Below, piece after piece: positions 35,301-42,330 of a stretch of 42,330 nt of DNA. The position numbers and the translations under genes are program-made. The notes beneath the pieces are model-generated. The model was not told the origin of the DNA. It was given only the letters and a program-made list of their open reading frames with translations, and did no database searches. Source of the DNA: Porphyromonadaceae bacterium UBA7048 (lineage in GTDB: Bacteria; Bacteroidota; Bacteroidia; Bacteroidales; Muribaculaceae); NCBI GenBank assembly GCA_002493945.1, contig DLAL01000028.1, positions 1 through 42,330 on the forward strand. The letters are read 5' to 3'. The stretch's first letter is position 1, and each line of letters begins with the position of its first letter.

Positions 35301-35774
35301 GGTGAAATCCGTGTCGAGCGACAGCTCGTAGTCACCCTGATGGTCGACCTCGCGCGAGAATGTGCGCAGCACCGTCTGGAAGAAGGAGTCAATCGTGCTG
35401 ACGTAGAAACTGCCGTAGTCGTAGAGCAGTTCCGACAGCGCCTTCGACGCCGCCGTCTGCAGTTCCTCCTCTGTGCAGCCGAAAGCCTTGGTCATCCAGC
35501 GCGCGTAGAGCGACGCGGCCACGCCCTCGGCCGTAGTCAGCCGGGCGAGCTCGCGTATGATGCGCGACTTCATCTCTTCCGTTGCCGCATTTGTGAATGT
35601 GATGGCCAGTATGCCGCGGTGGCGGTTGGCCTGCCGGGCGCCGGTGTATCTGGCCGCGTTCAGACGGTACGCGCCCGTCTCGGGATTCTTTATGCCTAAC
35701 AGTATCTTGATGTACTCGTACGCCAGGGTGAACGTCTTGCCCGACCCCGCCGAGGCTTTGTATATGGTCAGCAT
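32394..35774 (-). CDS. addA: UvrD/RecB-type helicase-nuclease (AddA-like)
   Basis: The 1126-residue protein has the superfamily 1 helicase motifs: Walker A ASAGSGKT (7-14), FTNAATEEM, DEFQDTSHLQWD, GDEKQAIYRFR, VHRSKGLERD and YVAFTRAARE. The C-terminus has a RecB-family nuclease motif, PDRIVF then VVDYKF (the D..(D/E)xK type), so this is an ATP-dependent helicase and exonuclease for double-strand break repair. The partner nuclease AddB, often adjacent, is not in this window. The upstream gene on the same strand is a sugar transferase, 39 bases away. The symbol follows the family; a RecB-like placement is possible. Confidence 0.85.
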   Translation of the reverse strand: MLTIYKASAGSGKTFTLAYEYIKILLGIKNPETGAYRLNAARYTGARQANRHRGILAITFTNAATEEMKSRIIRELARLTTAEGVAASLYARWMTKAFGCTEEELQTAASKALSELLYDYGSFYVSTIDSFFQTVLRTFSREVDHQGDYELSLDTDFTVRQSIAVMLDELNRTNPDRHRRLFDWIRRYTLDRLAEGKGYNFFNREGSILRNLSRTTSKSLNEDYGRLADALREYLSDPARVDSFARQLSQRSKDAIAPARAAATAFRASVRAAGLSEAVFNKSVMSRLDELLAGKIPDTGIAAIARQAAGEDPAKLAVGTQLKAAGLKADAVAPQCALLSEFCREIYRGAAEARFCDELLESLGSLDFFGMAQAKLEEYLRENNTVLISDTGELIRRIINGAEIPFIYERLGMRLTNMLIDEFQDTSHLQWDNLRPLVANCLSTGSDCLIIGDEKQAIYRFRNSDSRILGSQVQDEDFPDCHILRGSAPEDNTNHRSSGDVVRVNNTIFSRMAAALGVDSYHNVVQSPSEALSHAPAYVSITFADDDSADPAVILERMAAEIIRQHESGYAWRDILILARFRREATAIVEFLTAHHPEIKVLSSESLLLSSSAAVRTIISMLKLIEKSYSGEKARDDSAPSYASTSDVVMMITRFNYFKAEGHDTADALKLALDRSGEAAGGLDAEIMAVRARNPANLVALIDAIILAKFSPEQRRREYAYIAALQDLAIKHTESSDPSLQAFIAAYESNVNKWAILASADLDAVEIMTVHRSKGLERDCVHIPFADWSLKHSDTTLWLDTSCLTGFEPGTVPPGLYVKVSSKSALRDASVSPFAGVIEENERLELIDNLNTAYVAFTRAARELTVFSGCKNIGRLLKDAVTQPPTSAELADEARTDLAAHYDEATATLTVGAPTVKESGAAKAPRPVVTAGEYPVLFRNDTRELVSIDDAFATHLDIGGEEVKEVTDRPAAGAAADRRMAEAAERGTALHEILAGTPAIGRLEESVERFARQTGATSEAAAEWYAVLSEAIRNGGARVADWFSPSNRIYTERSIYVAATGMSFRPDRIVFHPDGRVSVVDYKFTSEARPEHFGQVENYLDLMHQLGYDTVEGYLWYPLLGTVKRV

Positions 35775-35813
35775 CCGGTGTGTGCGGTGATGTGTGTGTA
35801 GGTGTGTGTGATG

Positions 35814-37199
35814 TCAGAAGGCGTTCTGCTCGCCGTGGATGGCGTTGAACACCGTGCGTACTATGATCTTGAGGTCGAGGAAGAAGTTCCAGTTCTCGAT
35901 GTACCACATGTCGTGCTCCACGCGGCGCTCCATCTTCCAGAGCTCGTCGGTGAGGCCGCGGTAGCCGTTGACCTGCGCCCAGCCCGTGATGCCGGGCTTG
36001 ACGGCATGGCGCAGCATGTAGCTGTCCACCAGCTGTGTGTATATCTCCGTATGGGCCAGCATGTGGGGGCGCGGACCCACCACCGACATTTCGCCCTTGA
36101 ATACGTTGATGAACTGCGGAAGCTCGTCGAGCGACGTGCGTCGCAGGAAGTCGCCCACACGGGTCTTGCGAGGGTCCACGCGCGTGGCCTGGTCCGACGA
36201 CGCGCCCACCTTCATGGTGCGGAACTTGTAGCACACGAACGATTTGCCCAGATAGCCCGTGCGCTCCTGCCTGAAGTAGACCGGACCGGGCGAACTCAGC
36301 TTGATGGCTATGGCCACCGGTATGTATATGAGCGGATACACGCACAGGAAAGCGCCCGAGAACACGATGTCGAACGCACGCTTGATGCCGCGGTTCAGGC
36401 TGCTCTTGAGGGGATTGCGGCGTATGGAGAGCACGGGGATATGGCCGATGTTGTGATACTCCATGCCGCGCGTGAGCGTGCGCGGCAGCTGGGGCACGTA
36501 GTAGAACTCGGCCACGTTGTCGTCGGCTATCTTGATCACGCGCTGCAGCGCCTGATTGTGGCCTGACAGAGTGAAGTATATCTCGCGCACGCGGTTATGG
36601 GCCAAGAAGTCGGCCAGCGTGTCGATGGGCATCACCTTCTGGATGTCGAAGTCGGGCGCCGGATTGTTGTCGAAGAATCCCACCACGCAGTAGCCGTAGC
36701 CGGCGTCAGTCTGCATGGCGTCGTAGAGGCGCCGCGCCGTCTCTCCTGTGCCCACTATCAACACTTCGCTGAAGTTGTGGCCGCGGCGGCGGTACTCCTT
36801 CAGCACTGCCGATGCCGTCAGTCGGTAGAGCGGCATGGAGAGCGTCATGGTCAGGTAGTAGAAGAGGATGGCCTTGCCTCCGAGCGCCGTGATGCCTAAG
36901 AAAGCGAGCATCGACAGGAACACCAGAGCGTGCGACCCGACGATGGCCAGAGTCGTGCGCATCACCCGCTCCATGCTGATGGCGCGCAGCTCGTGGCGAG
37001 CACGCTGCGTGTAGAACAGCACCGGCAGGTAGCTCACGTTGATGAGCAGCCACAGCTCGCGCATAGGCGTGCCGCTTCGTGTGACGGTCGGAAATACTGT
37101 GATGGTGAGCCAGAACAGCATGTTGACCACGAAGAGGTCGCCCAGTGAGAAGATGTATTTGATGAAGTGCCCCTTGCCGGGGCGGCGTGTTTCACTCAT
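35814..37199 (-). CDS. Polyprenyl-phosphate sugar-1-phosphate transferase (WcaJ-like)
   Basis: The 461-residue protein has about four membrane helices (10-130), a CoA-binding-like Rossmann middle (VLIVGTGETARRLYD near 150-164), a further helix near 285-305 and the bacterial sugar transferase domain (285-461). Signatures are KRAFDIVFSGAFL, SSPGPVYFRQERTG, YKFRTMKV, TSLDELPQFINVFKGEMS and VGPRPHM. It loads the first sugar phosphate onto undecaprenyl phosphate for exopolysaccharide or capsule assembly. The start at 37199 (MSETRRPG) is preferred; an ATG at 37214 would add five residues, and the TTG further out is unlikely. The gene is not in a capsule cluster here. Confidence 0.9.
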   Translation of the reverse strand: MSETRRPGKGHFIKYIFSLGDLFVVNMLFWLTITVFPTVTRSGTPMRELWLLINVSYLPVLFYTQRARHELRAISMERVMRTTLAIVGSHALVFLSMLAFLGITALGGKAILFYYLTMTLSMPLYRLTASAVLKEYRRRGHNFSEVLIVGTGETARRLYDAMQTDAGYGYCVVGFFDNNPAPDFDIQKVMPIDTLADFLAHNRVREIYFTLSGHNQALQRVIKIADDNVAEFYYVPQLPRTLTRGMEYHNIGHIPVLSIRRNPLKSSLNRGIKRAFDIVFSGAFLCVYPLIYIPVAIAIKLSSPGPVYFRQERTGYLGKSFVCYKFRTMKVGASSDQATRVDPRKTRVGDFLRRTSLDELPQFINVFKGEMSVVGPRPHMLAHTEIYTQLVDSYMLRHAVKPGITGWAQVNGYRGLTDELWKMERRVEHDMWYIENWNFFLDLKIIVRTVFNAIHGEQNAF

Positions 37200-37228
37200 A
37201 GATTTTAAGCGCATGACCAAAAACTCGG

Positions 37229-37249
37229 GGACATGCCTCTGGCATGTAG
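37229..37249. repeat. Palindromic element, copy 2
   Basis: ACATGCC (37231-37237) and GGCATGT (37241-37247) form the same 7-bp inverted repeat as at 23733-23749, around TCT, with the same flanking GG and AG. Of 21 bases, 20 match copy 1. It lies between the sugar transferase start and the DUF349 stop. Confidence 0.7.
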
Positions 37250-37319
37250 GTGCGGAAGAGCGTCGGCAGGAAGGCCTGACAGTGACAGCCCCGTCCGGCG
37301 CGACGCCCCCTGAATGACC

Positions 37320-39215
37320 TTAGCCGCCGATTTTGCCGTCCAGAAGGGCAATCTTGTCCTCAAGTTCGGCGATGTCGGTCTTCAGACGTTCGATGCGGCG
37401 TCCGAGATCCGAAAGCAGCGAGTTGCCCGACTTCGACTTCGACGACAGGAACCCGAGATTGTTCTCATATGTGCGCAGGTCGCCCCGGCGTGCCTCAAGG
37501 GCGCGCACCAGACGCTCGCGCTCGCGGAAGAGGCGGTTGTCGTCGTTTTCTATCTGGGCCACCGATGCCTCGAAGCGTTCGCGGCGTGCGCGCGACTCGG
37601 CGATGGCGAAGTGGTCGCGCACGGCGTCGACGGCCGAGCGGTAGGCTTCGTAGAGCTTGTCTTTCTCGCGGAAAGGCACATGGCCGATTTCCTTCCAGTG
37701 GTCCTGGAGCTTGCGCAGCTCGGCGATGGCGCTGTCCTTGTCGCTGCCTTCGGCTATCAGGGCCGAGAGCTGACCGATGATCTCACGCTTGGCGCGCAGG
37801 TTGGCGGCCTCGATGCTGCGAGTGCCCGAGCCGGCTTTCTTCTTGCGGTCGAAGAACGTGTCGCATGCCGTGGTGAAGCGGTTCCACAGGTCGTCGCTGA
37901 ATTTCTTGGGTATGGCGCCTATCGAACGCCACTCCTTCTGCATCTGAATGAGTTCGTCGGTGGTCTTGCGCCAGTCGCTGCTCTCTCGCAGAGCCTCGGC
38001 GCGCTCCACCAGCTGCTGCTTGCGCGCCAAGTTGGCGGCCAGCTCGTCGCGTGTGTTGCGGAAGAACTCAGCCTTCGATGCGAAGAACTTGTCGCATGCC
38101 TGACGGAAGCGGGCGAAGAGCGTGCGGTTCACCTTCTTCGAGGCGAAGCCGAGCTGACGCCACTGCTGCTGCATCTCCTGGATGCGGTGCGTCACTTCTT
38201 CCCACGATGCGAATGTCTTGAGCGTGGTGATGTCTATGGCCTCGATCTGCTCGCAGATGGCCGTCTTGGCGGTCTCGTTCTCGGCCTCGCGTGCCTTGCG
38301 GGCCTCGAAGAAAGCCTGATAGCGCTTGTTCACCTCGGCCGATGCCTCGCGGAAGCTGGCCCATATCTCCTCGCGCAGCTCCTTGGCCACGGGGCCTATC
38401 TGGCGCCACTTGTTGTGCAGGTCCTGCAGACGGCGGTATGCGCCGATGACGTCCTCTTCCGAAGCCAGCACACGGGCCTCCTCGAGGAGAGCCTGCTTCT
38501 CTGCCAGATTCTTCTTGAAGTCGTAGTCACGCAGTTCCTTGTTTATCTTGAGATTGTCGGAGTAGCGTTCGCGGGCCTCCTGGAAGCGCTTCCACACACC
38601 GGTCTCTTCAGTCGGGTCCACTTCGCCGGCGGCGTTGAACTCGTCCTGCAGCTCGCGGTAGCGGGGGAATGTGCGGTTGACGTTGTCCGTATCTTCGGCC
38701 AGGGCATTGATTTCGGCGATGATGGCGTTCTTGCGCTCGAGATTGGCGGCGCGTGCGGCCTCGAGGGCGGCGGTGTATGCCAGCTTTTTGGCACGGAGGG
38801 CGCCGAGAGTCTCTTCGAACTTCACTTCGGTTTCCGTCTGTGCCGGCGCCTCGGCTTCTGCTGCGGCCTCGGTATCGCCGGTTTCCGGAGTCGGTCTATG
38901 GAGCATGCTGAAGTGCTGGCGCAGGCGGCGTATTTCGTCGTTGCTGATGTCGGCTGCGTCCTTCTCGAGGAGAGCCAGGGCATCGGCCAGGAGCGACTCA
39001 GCCGTGAATTCGCGGCTTTCGGCTTGTGCTTCGCCTTCGCTCATGATTTCTTCAGCCTCGACTTCCGCCTGAGGCTCGACAGCCTCGTCGGCCGGGGTCG
39101 CCGGAGTCTCTTCCGCAGGTATTTCGATTCCTGCACCGGCTGCGGGCTCCGATGCTTCGTTAAGGTTCTGGGCCTTGACCTCTACGGGGTCAAGTGCGGG
39201 ATCTTGCATGTCCAT
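37320..39215 (-). CDS. DUF349 repeat protein
   Basis: The 631-residue protein has an acidic, Glu/Ala-rich N-terminus (1-130), then four or five DUF349 repeats of about 70-75 residues, each with a tryptophan-glycine signature: WRQIGPVAKE, WRQLGFASKK, WRSIGAIPKK and HWKEIGHVPFREKDKLYEAYR (split). The last 70 residues form a coiled-coil-like end (RLKTDIAELEDKIALLDGKIG). The family occurs widely in Bacteroidetes and actinobacteria and has no established function. The helical repeats suggest protein or nucleic-acid binding. The sugar transferase follows 120 bases downstream. Confidence 0.88.
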   Translation of the reverse strand: MDMQDPALDPVEVKAQNLNEASEPAAGAGIEIPAEETPATPADEAVEPQAEVEAEEIMSEGEAQAESREFTAESLLADALALLEKDAADISNDEIRRLRQHFSMLHRPTPETGDTEAAAEAEAPAQTETEVKFEETLGALRAKKLAYTAALEAARAANLERKNAIIAEINALAEDTDNVNRTFPRYRELQDEFNAAGEVDPTEETGVWKRFQEARERYSDNLKINKELRDYDFKKNLAEKQALLEEARVLASEEDVIGAYRRLQDLHNKWRQIGPVAKELREEIWASFREASAEVNKRYQAFFEARKAREAENETAKTAICEQIEAIDITTLKTFASWEEVTHRIQEMQQQWRQLGFASKKVNRTLFARFRQACDKFFASKAEFFRNTRDELAANLARKQQLVERAEALRESSDWRKTTDELIQMQKEWRSIGAIPKKFSDDLWNRFTTACDTFFDRKKKAGSGTRSIEAANLRAKREIIGQLSALIAEGSDKDSAIAELRKLQDHWKEIGHVPFREKDKLYEAYRSAVDAVRDHFAIAESRARRERFEASVAQIENDDNRLFRERERLVRALEARRGDLRTYENNLGFLSSKSKSGNSLLSDLGRRIERLKTDIAELEDKIALLDGKIGG

Positions 39216-39265
39216 AGTAAGTTGTTCAAAAAAAGGTTAATAGGCACCGAGTATAGAATGCCGCC

Positions 39266-39273
39266 CAAAGTTA
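39266..39273 (-). promoter_or_regulatory. -7 element of the DUF349 gene
   Basis: TAACTTTG on the minus strand matches the -7 consensus. No TTTG lies 19-21 bases upstream. The start codon at 39215 would be about 45 bases past the expected start site. Confidence 0.5.
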
Positions 39274-39349
39274 ATAAAAATTATTTATATGCGTGCTTTT
39301 TTTCAAATTTTTTTTGAAACCTTTTCGCAGATTGGCCTTATAACATAGC

Positions 39350-39387
39350 AAAAATGCCACACCGGCCTCAAAGCTGATGTGGCATTT
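39350..39387 (-). terminator. Terminator after the Ig-like surface protein gene
   Basis: On the minus strand AAATGCCACA (39387-39378) pairs with TGTGGCATTT (39361-39352) around a 16-base loop, followed by a T run to 39350. It lies 20 bases after the stop codon. Confidence 0.8.
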
Positions 39388-39406
39388 CTGTTAAATTAAG
39401 GTATCC

Positions 39407-42205
39407 TTAGCGGAGCACCACTTTCGATACGGAGTTACCCTGACGGCGGATATATACGCCTGCCTTGGGTTCGCTCACGCGGATGCCCTGGAGGTTGTAG
39501 TACTCGGCTTCGCCGTCGGCCACGCTGATGTTATCAACACCTGTTGAAATCGATTCGGACAGGGTGATGGCCGGCCATGCGTTATTGAAGTCAGCCGTGA
39601 TGTTATACAGACCTGCCTTAGCGACGGTGTAGGGCACGATTTCCGAAGCGGCGTTCTCGGCGCTTGCCTTGGTCACGCCACCGGCATGATATACGGTGCC
39701 TTCGCCCAGGTCAGCCCAGTTTGTCTCGGCAGGGATGCTGCGGCGACCGGCTACGTGGGGCACGCCACCCTCGGCCATGGTGGTCGAGAATACATATTCA
39801 AGAGATTCGCCGTCCACTGCCGGGATTGAACCGATATGGATATTGCTTGCCATGTAGGTGCCGTCGTTGGTCAGCGACAGAGCGACAGGCGCAGCGAAGT
39901 CCCATGCACGGTCTGCGAATACGCCGTGCATGTAGATGACCTCTGCATCTTCGGCGGGAGCCTCAAATGTCTCGGCGAGGTGGTAGAGCTGGACGGCCTG
40001 CATCCCGGACGTTGACTTATATGTTTTGTAACGAGCTGTTGTACTTGCCGTGCCTTTATTATATTGAATCCAAATAGCCGGGTTGACCTTCGGACTTATT
40101 TTGGCATTATTGTCCTCATCGATAGTGATGGTATAGATGTATCCTGATTCTCCTTCTTTAATTTTATCACCTGTATTACTGTTTTGCATCAAGTAATTGC
40201 CATTATCGAAGCGAAGTTTCCATCCGCCATCTGCTTTGACAAGTCGGAAAGAAGAAACGTTTTCAGTATAAACCACATCATTGCCGTAGAAACTTACTTC
40301 TACAGCATCTCGCGATTCTCCCTTAGCCTCTTCAACTCCGCCCATTGCTGTGTTGGCCGTTTTTATAGCAATAATATATTTGCCGCCAACCTTGAGCTCG
40401 TTCACATCGGTTACAAGGGTGTAGATTTCAACTTCCTTCATGGTGTAAGCCGCAGAAGCGATTTCGCCGCGGAAGCCCTTGTATTCACCATATGCGAAGA
40501 TGGTGCTGTTGGTCTCGTCAACTGTGATGCCTTCTTCGGTGTATTCTTCGAAGATGCCGTCTTCAGTGTACGACCACATGATGCGGTCAGCATTCTCGCA
40601 GCTGAGGGTGATGGTGCTTCCGGCCATTACGGTCGAACCGTTTTCTGCCGAGAAAGCTACCGTGCCGGGGATGATGCGGCTGATGGTGAAGTCAGCGCTC
40701 TGAGTCTCTTCACCCCTTACAGCGGTGACGGTCAGGACGTAGCTGTTCTGATTCTCGGGGAAGGCTACGGTGTACACGCCGTCTGTGAGTTCCGTGCCGT
40801 TGACAGTCAGCTTCTCGGCATTGGCTGCGGTGAATGTCAGGGTAGCGCCTTCGTAGGTGGAGATAGCGCCTTCTACGGCCTCTTCACATTCGGGAGTGCC
40901 GAGAGCGTCGGAGAATACGGTGAGCGTGTAGCTTGCCTCGCCGGCCTTGAACTGGCCGAATACCTCTTCGGCAGCAGCCTTGATGATTGTCGTACCTACG
41001 GAGAGAAGTGTCACCTTACCATCGGCATCAACAGTGGCTACGCTTTCCTTGCTCGAAGTCCACGTGATAGCGCCATTAGTTTTCTTGCTCAGTTCGGGAG
41101 ATTCGAAATCTGCGCTAAGTGGAGTTGAATATTCAGCCTCTGCGAACGAGAGCTCGGGCTTTGCAGGACGAGTTATGCGGATAATCTTATTGCCTGAATT
41201 AATCTCTTTTTTTCCACCGTATACGGTAAGATTACCTTTGATAATTACAAAAGCACCAATTTCCGGTTTCGTTTCCTCTGTGAATTTTGCGCCGTCAATA
41301 TATGAACCATAGTAAATATACAGTTGACTTCCATCCTTTGTGTCGGCTATATTGTATTTTAACTGTCCGCTGTTTGAAATTTCGCCATCGTAATTTACGA
41401 CATATCCTTTTACGTAAACTCCATTTGCATTGGCCGCTTCAAGAGCTTCCGCAACGGTGTAAGGTTTAATAACTGAAATCGTGTAGCTTGCTTTGCCTGC
41501 ACGGTATGTATCATTCTCCGGAGTTGTTGCAGTAATTGTTGCTGAGCCTACTCCAGTTATCTCAACATCGCCTGTAGTTGCATTAACCGAAGCTACGTCA
41601 GGATTGCTTGATTCATATTTTACGGCTTCCGGGGTCTCTTTTGTAAGATTAGGAGCAGTAAAGGCTTCCTCAACCAATATTTCGAAAAGGTTACTGTTCC
41701 CGTCAAATTTAAGGGCCGCATCTTTTCGGCCATCAGCCGGTTGATAATTGACGGTGATGGACTTGACGTAACTACGTGCACTCGAAGTTATTTTGATTTC
41801 TGTGATATCGCCAGTTACGTTAAATGTATAATCGGCCAAGTCATCGGTTAAACTCTGAGCAGAAGTCTCCCCGACTTTTATGGTCGTCGCTTCGGCAGAT
41901 TTCCATTTTTTTGCTTTGACTACTATTGAGGTGGCATTAACCTTTCCAAGGTCTGAAAGAGTTAGTGTGAAATTACCTCCAGAACTTTTGCCAACTTTAA
42001 GACCAGTTTTGCCGTAATATGTGCTGAAACAACTGAAACTTGTTATCTTGTCCGCACCATTAGTAACCTGTTCTTTATAATTACTATTGTTAAGAGCTGA
42101 ACTGCTATCGCTGGTATTGTCCTTGAACTCAATCGTATACGATTCAGCAAAGGAGCCCCCCACCGCGGCGACGAGACACAGGAGTGTGAGTAAAAATTTT
42201 TTCAT
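39407..42205 (-). CDS. Large secreted protein with Ig-like (Big_2) domains
   Basis: The ATG at 42205 starts MKKFLLTLLCLVAAVGGSFA, a clear signal peptide; an upstream open frame to 42307 is leader. The 932 residues include a jelly-roll-like start (about 21-150), two bacterial Ig-like Big_2 units (about 180-245 and 355-430) with VASVNATTGDVEITGVGSATI, an OB-fold-like unit (about 250-335) and a chitobiase-type C-terminal-like unit (about 510-590). The chain ends in YYNLQGIRVSEPKAGVYI and a basic tail, like Bacteroidetes C-terminal sorting or anchoring regions. It is likely surface exposed, binding glycan or protein. GC content is well below the neighbours, especially in the 5' half. Confidence 0.82.
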   Translation of the reverse strand: MKKFLLTLLCLVAAVGGSFAESYTIEFKDNTSDSSSALNNSNYKEQVTNGADKITSFSCFSTYYGKTGLKVGKSSGGNFTLTLSDLGKVNATSIVVKAKKWKSAEATTIKVGETSAQSLTDDLADYTFNVTGDITEIKITSSARSYVKSITVNYQPADGRKDAALKFDGNSNLFEILVEEAFTAPNLTKETPEAVKYESSNPDVASVNATTGDVEITGVGSATITATTPENDTYRAGKASYTISVIKPYTVAEALEAANANGVYVKGYVVNYDGEISNSGQLKYNIADTKDGSQLYIYYGSYIDGAKFTEETKPEIGAFVIIKGNLTVYGGKKEINSGNKIIRITRPAKPELSFAEAEYSTPLSADFESPELSKKTNGAITWTSSKESVATVDADGKVTLLSVGTTIIKAAAEEVFGQFKAGEASYTLTVFSDALGTPECEEAVEGAISTYEGATLTFTAANAEKLTVNGTELTDGVYTVAFPENQNSYVLTVTAVRGEETQSADFTISRIIPGTVAFSAENGSTVMAGSTITLSCENADRIMWSYTEDGIFEEYTEEGITVDETNSTIFAYGEYKGFRGEIASAAYTMKEVEIYTLVTDVNELKVGGKYIIAIKTANTAMGGVEEAKGESRDAVEVSFYGNDVVYTENVSSFRLVKADGGWKLRFDNGNYLMQNSNTGDKIKEGESGYIYTITIDEDNNAKISPKVNPAIWIQYNKGTASTTARYKTYKSTSGMQAVQLYHLAETFEAPAEDAEVIYMHGVFADRAWDFAAPVALSLTNDGTYMASNIHIGSIPAVDGESLEYVFSTTMAEGGVPHVAGRRSIPAETNWADLGEGTVYHAGGVTKASAENAASEIVPYTVAKAGLYNITADFNNAWPAITLSESISTGVDNISVADGEAEYYNLQGIRVSEPKAGVYIRRQGNSVSKVVLR

Positions 42206-42240
42206 AGAATATGAGAGAAGTATTGGATAAAGATTGTAGT

Positions 42241-42298
42241 TGCCATTGTGGCAGCCTGGTAGAGTTTTGAAGTTTCGACAGGCGATTGGTACAATCGC
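42241..42298 (-). promoter_or_regulatory. Hairpin cluster upstream of the Ig-like protein gene
   Basis: Two perfect inverted repeats stand here: TGCCA-TTG-TGGCA (42241-42253) and GCGATTG-GTA-CAATCGC (42282-42298). A third pairing, GCCTG/CAGGC (42254-42258 with 42279-42283), competes with the second. They could form a 5' leader structure or an operator. No full promoter is visible before the window ends at 42330. Confidence 0.45.
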
Positions 42299-42330
42299 AC
42301 TAAACACTAATTTATTCGTTTGCTTTCGCA

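Noticed and set aside
37314..39317. 667-codon plus-strand frame opposite the DUF349 gene
   Set aside because: It covers the DUF349 gene almost exactly in antisense and has a Leu/Ala/Gly-biased, domain-free translation.
42206..42307. N-terminal extension of the Ig-like protein
   Set aside because: The 34 extra residues would put the signal peptide inside the chain; the ATG at 42205 gives a proper signal peptide.

Overview
The window looks like chromosomal DNA from a high-GC member of the Bacteroidales. The evidence is the repeated promoter form TTTG-N19/20-TAnnTTTG, the lack of Shine-Dalgarno sites, many families typical of the phylum (DUF5106, DUF4924, DUF349, DUF2723, BspA-type leucine-rich repeats, a Bacteroidetes-type Mrp protein) and the rpmF-fabH-era-der order. 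Placement in Muribaculaceae is an inference from the high GC content and protein style. Almost all of the window is core housekeeping. I see no insertion sequence, integrase, prophage, CRISPR array or restriction system.

Layout: the 5' end of a tRNA gene on the minus strand lies at the left edge. Positions 456-3635 (+) hold rplY-pth-hslR and a DEAD-box RNA helicase. A small winged-helix gene stands alone at 3815-4033. Positions 4194-11507 (+) form a tight seven-gene run: secreted thioredoxin-like DUF5106 protein, mnmA, bifunctional-nuclease-domain protein, MFS nucleoside transporter, rsmE, kdsA and a secreted TPR protein. DUF4924 and GNAT-like genes follow (11693-13220). A membrane glycosyltransferase points the other way (13247-14440). 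Behind it lies a probable small RNA gene (about 14519-14634, minus) with a full promoter and a strong terminator.

Positions 14711-20482 (-) form a second seven-gene run, in transcription order: LRR surface protein, trmB, mrp, aroQ, NAD-dependent epimerase, small membrane protein, O-methyltransferase. Positions 20676-25130 (+) hold the DUF177-rpmF-fabH-era-der block, which joins ribosome assembly GTPases with fatty acid initiation. Positions 25317-32287 (+) hold a TPR protein, a very large DUF2723 GT-C-type membrane glycosyltransferase, a polysaccharide deacetylase and queG. Positions 32394-39215 (-) hold an AddA-type helicase-nuclease, a polyprenyl-phosphate sugar transferase and a DUF349 protein. 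Positions 39407-42205 (-) hold a secreted Ig-like-domain protein of clearly lower GC content.

By theme, the genes serve translation and tRNA modification (rplY, pth, hslR, mnmA, rsmE, trmB, rpmF, era, der, queG), cell-envelope and glycan synthesis (kdsA, GT2, epimerase, DUF2723, deacetylase, sugar transferase), aromatic and fatty acid synthesis (aroQ, fabH), recombination (addA) and secreted surface proteins. The most interesting non-coding signal is the candidate small RNA. Its promoter shares an identical 14-base core with that of the tRNA gene at the left edge.
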